DNA from: Phosphitispora fastidiosa
Lineage (GTDB): Bacteria > Bacillota > Thermincolia > Thermincolales > UBA2595
NCBI RefSeq assembly: GCF_019008365.1
Contig: NZ_JAHHUL010000002.1
Coordinates: 333,947 to 397,946 of the forward strand
DNA length: 64,000 nt
Reading direction: 5' to 3'
In this document: piece by piece, positions 64,000 through 64,000 of the stretch
Layout of the letters: each line of letters begins with the position of its first letter
Numbering within the stretch: the first letter of the stretch is position 1
Position numbers and translations under genes: made by a program
Notes under the pieces: generated by a model
Seen by the model: only the letters and a program-made list of their open reading frames with translations
Databases searched by the model: none
Told to the model about the DNA's origin: nothing

Positions 64000-64000
64000 G

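Overview
The window reads as chromosome of an anaerobic, endospore-forming Firmicute of the Clostridia/Peptococcaceae type. The sporulation genes (yqfC, yqfD, spoIIP, spo0B and a gerA-type germination cluster), strong GGAGG ribosome sites, many TTG/GTG starts, the HrcA/CIRCE heat-shock operon, a Prp-processed L27 and a T-box leader all fit. Gene order follows the Bacillus subtilis comE-holA-rpsT-spoIIP-lepA-hemW-hrcA-grpE-dnaK-dnaJ-prmA-rsmE-mtaB-rpsU-yqeY-yqfCD-phoH block, followed by leuS, rsfS-yqeK-nadD, proAB, yhbY, obg-spo0B and rpmA-prp-rplU. Nearly everything is on the minus strand. No rRNA, tRNA, CRISPR array, integrase or transposase gene was seen.

Region by region: 1-2256 holds phoH-yqfD-yqfC. 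2300-6960 is an AT-rich accessory island with an ECF sigma/anti-sigma pair on the plus strand, then an HD-domain phosphohydrolase carrying an unusual inserted repeat domain plus a small unknown protein on the minus strand. 6986-12077 is a cell-envelope group (alanine-racemase-like protein, FemAB transferase, membrane M1 peptidase, NlpC/P60 hydrolase). 12274-17452 holds translation and RNA/protein modification genes. 17532-23969 is the heat-shock operon hrcA-chaperonin-grpE-dnaK-dnaJ behind a perfect CIRCE operator; its chaperonin is of the archaeal-like group III type, not GroEL. 24027-36132 holds hemW, lepA, murJ, spoIIP, rpsT, holA, comEC and comEA.

36400-41640 is a patchy accessory stretch. 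It has a Phe-Pro-repeat miniprotein, a 37-residue basic protein, a DUF1858-siroheme reductase-like protein, a PCP_red-CGGC protein, a decayed methyltransferase, a propeller lipoprotein and two unknown small genes. 41658-46230 is a leucine T-box operon carrying an acyl-CoA synthetase and leuS. 46271-55721 has an HD-GYP protein, a methyltransferase, housekeeping genes, proline synthesis, obg and spo0B. 55818-62744 is a germination cluster with an interrupted second permease, plus fixX-fixC, placed between spo0B and rpmA. 62832-63947 is rpmA-prp-rplU with its L21 leader and promoter.

The least-explained signals are a family of long palindromic intergenic elements (30679-30938, 37911-38028, 41521-41637) sharing ends of the form AGGGG(T/C)AGATG, the HD-domain/small-protein pair in the AT-rich island, and the two low-complexity miniproteins.
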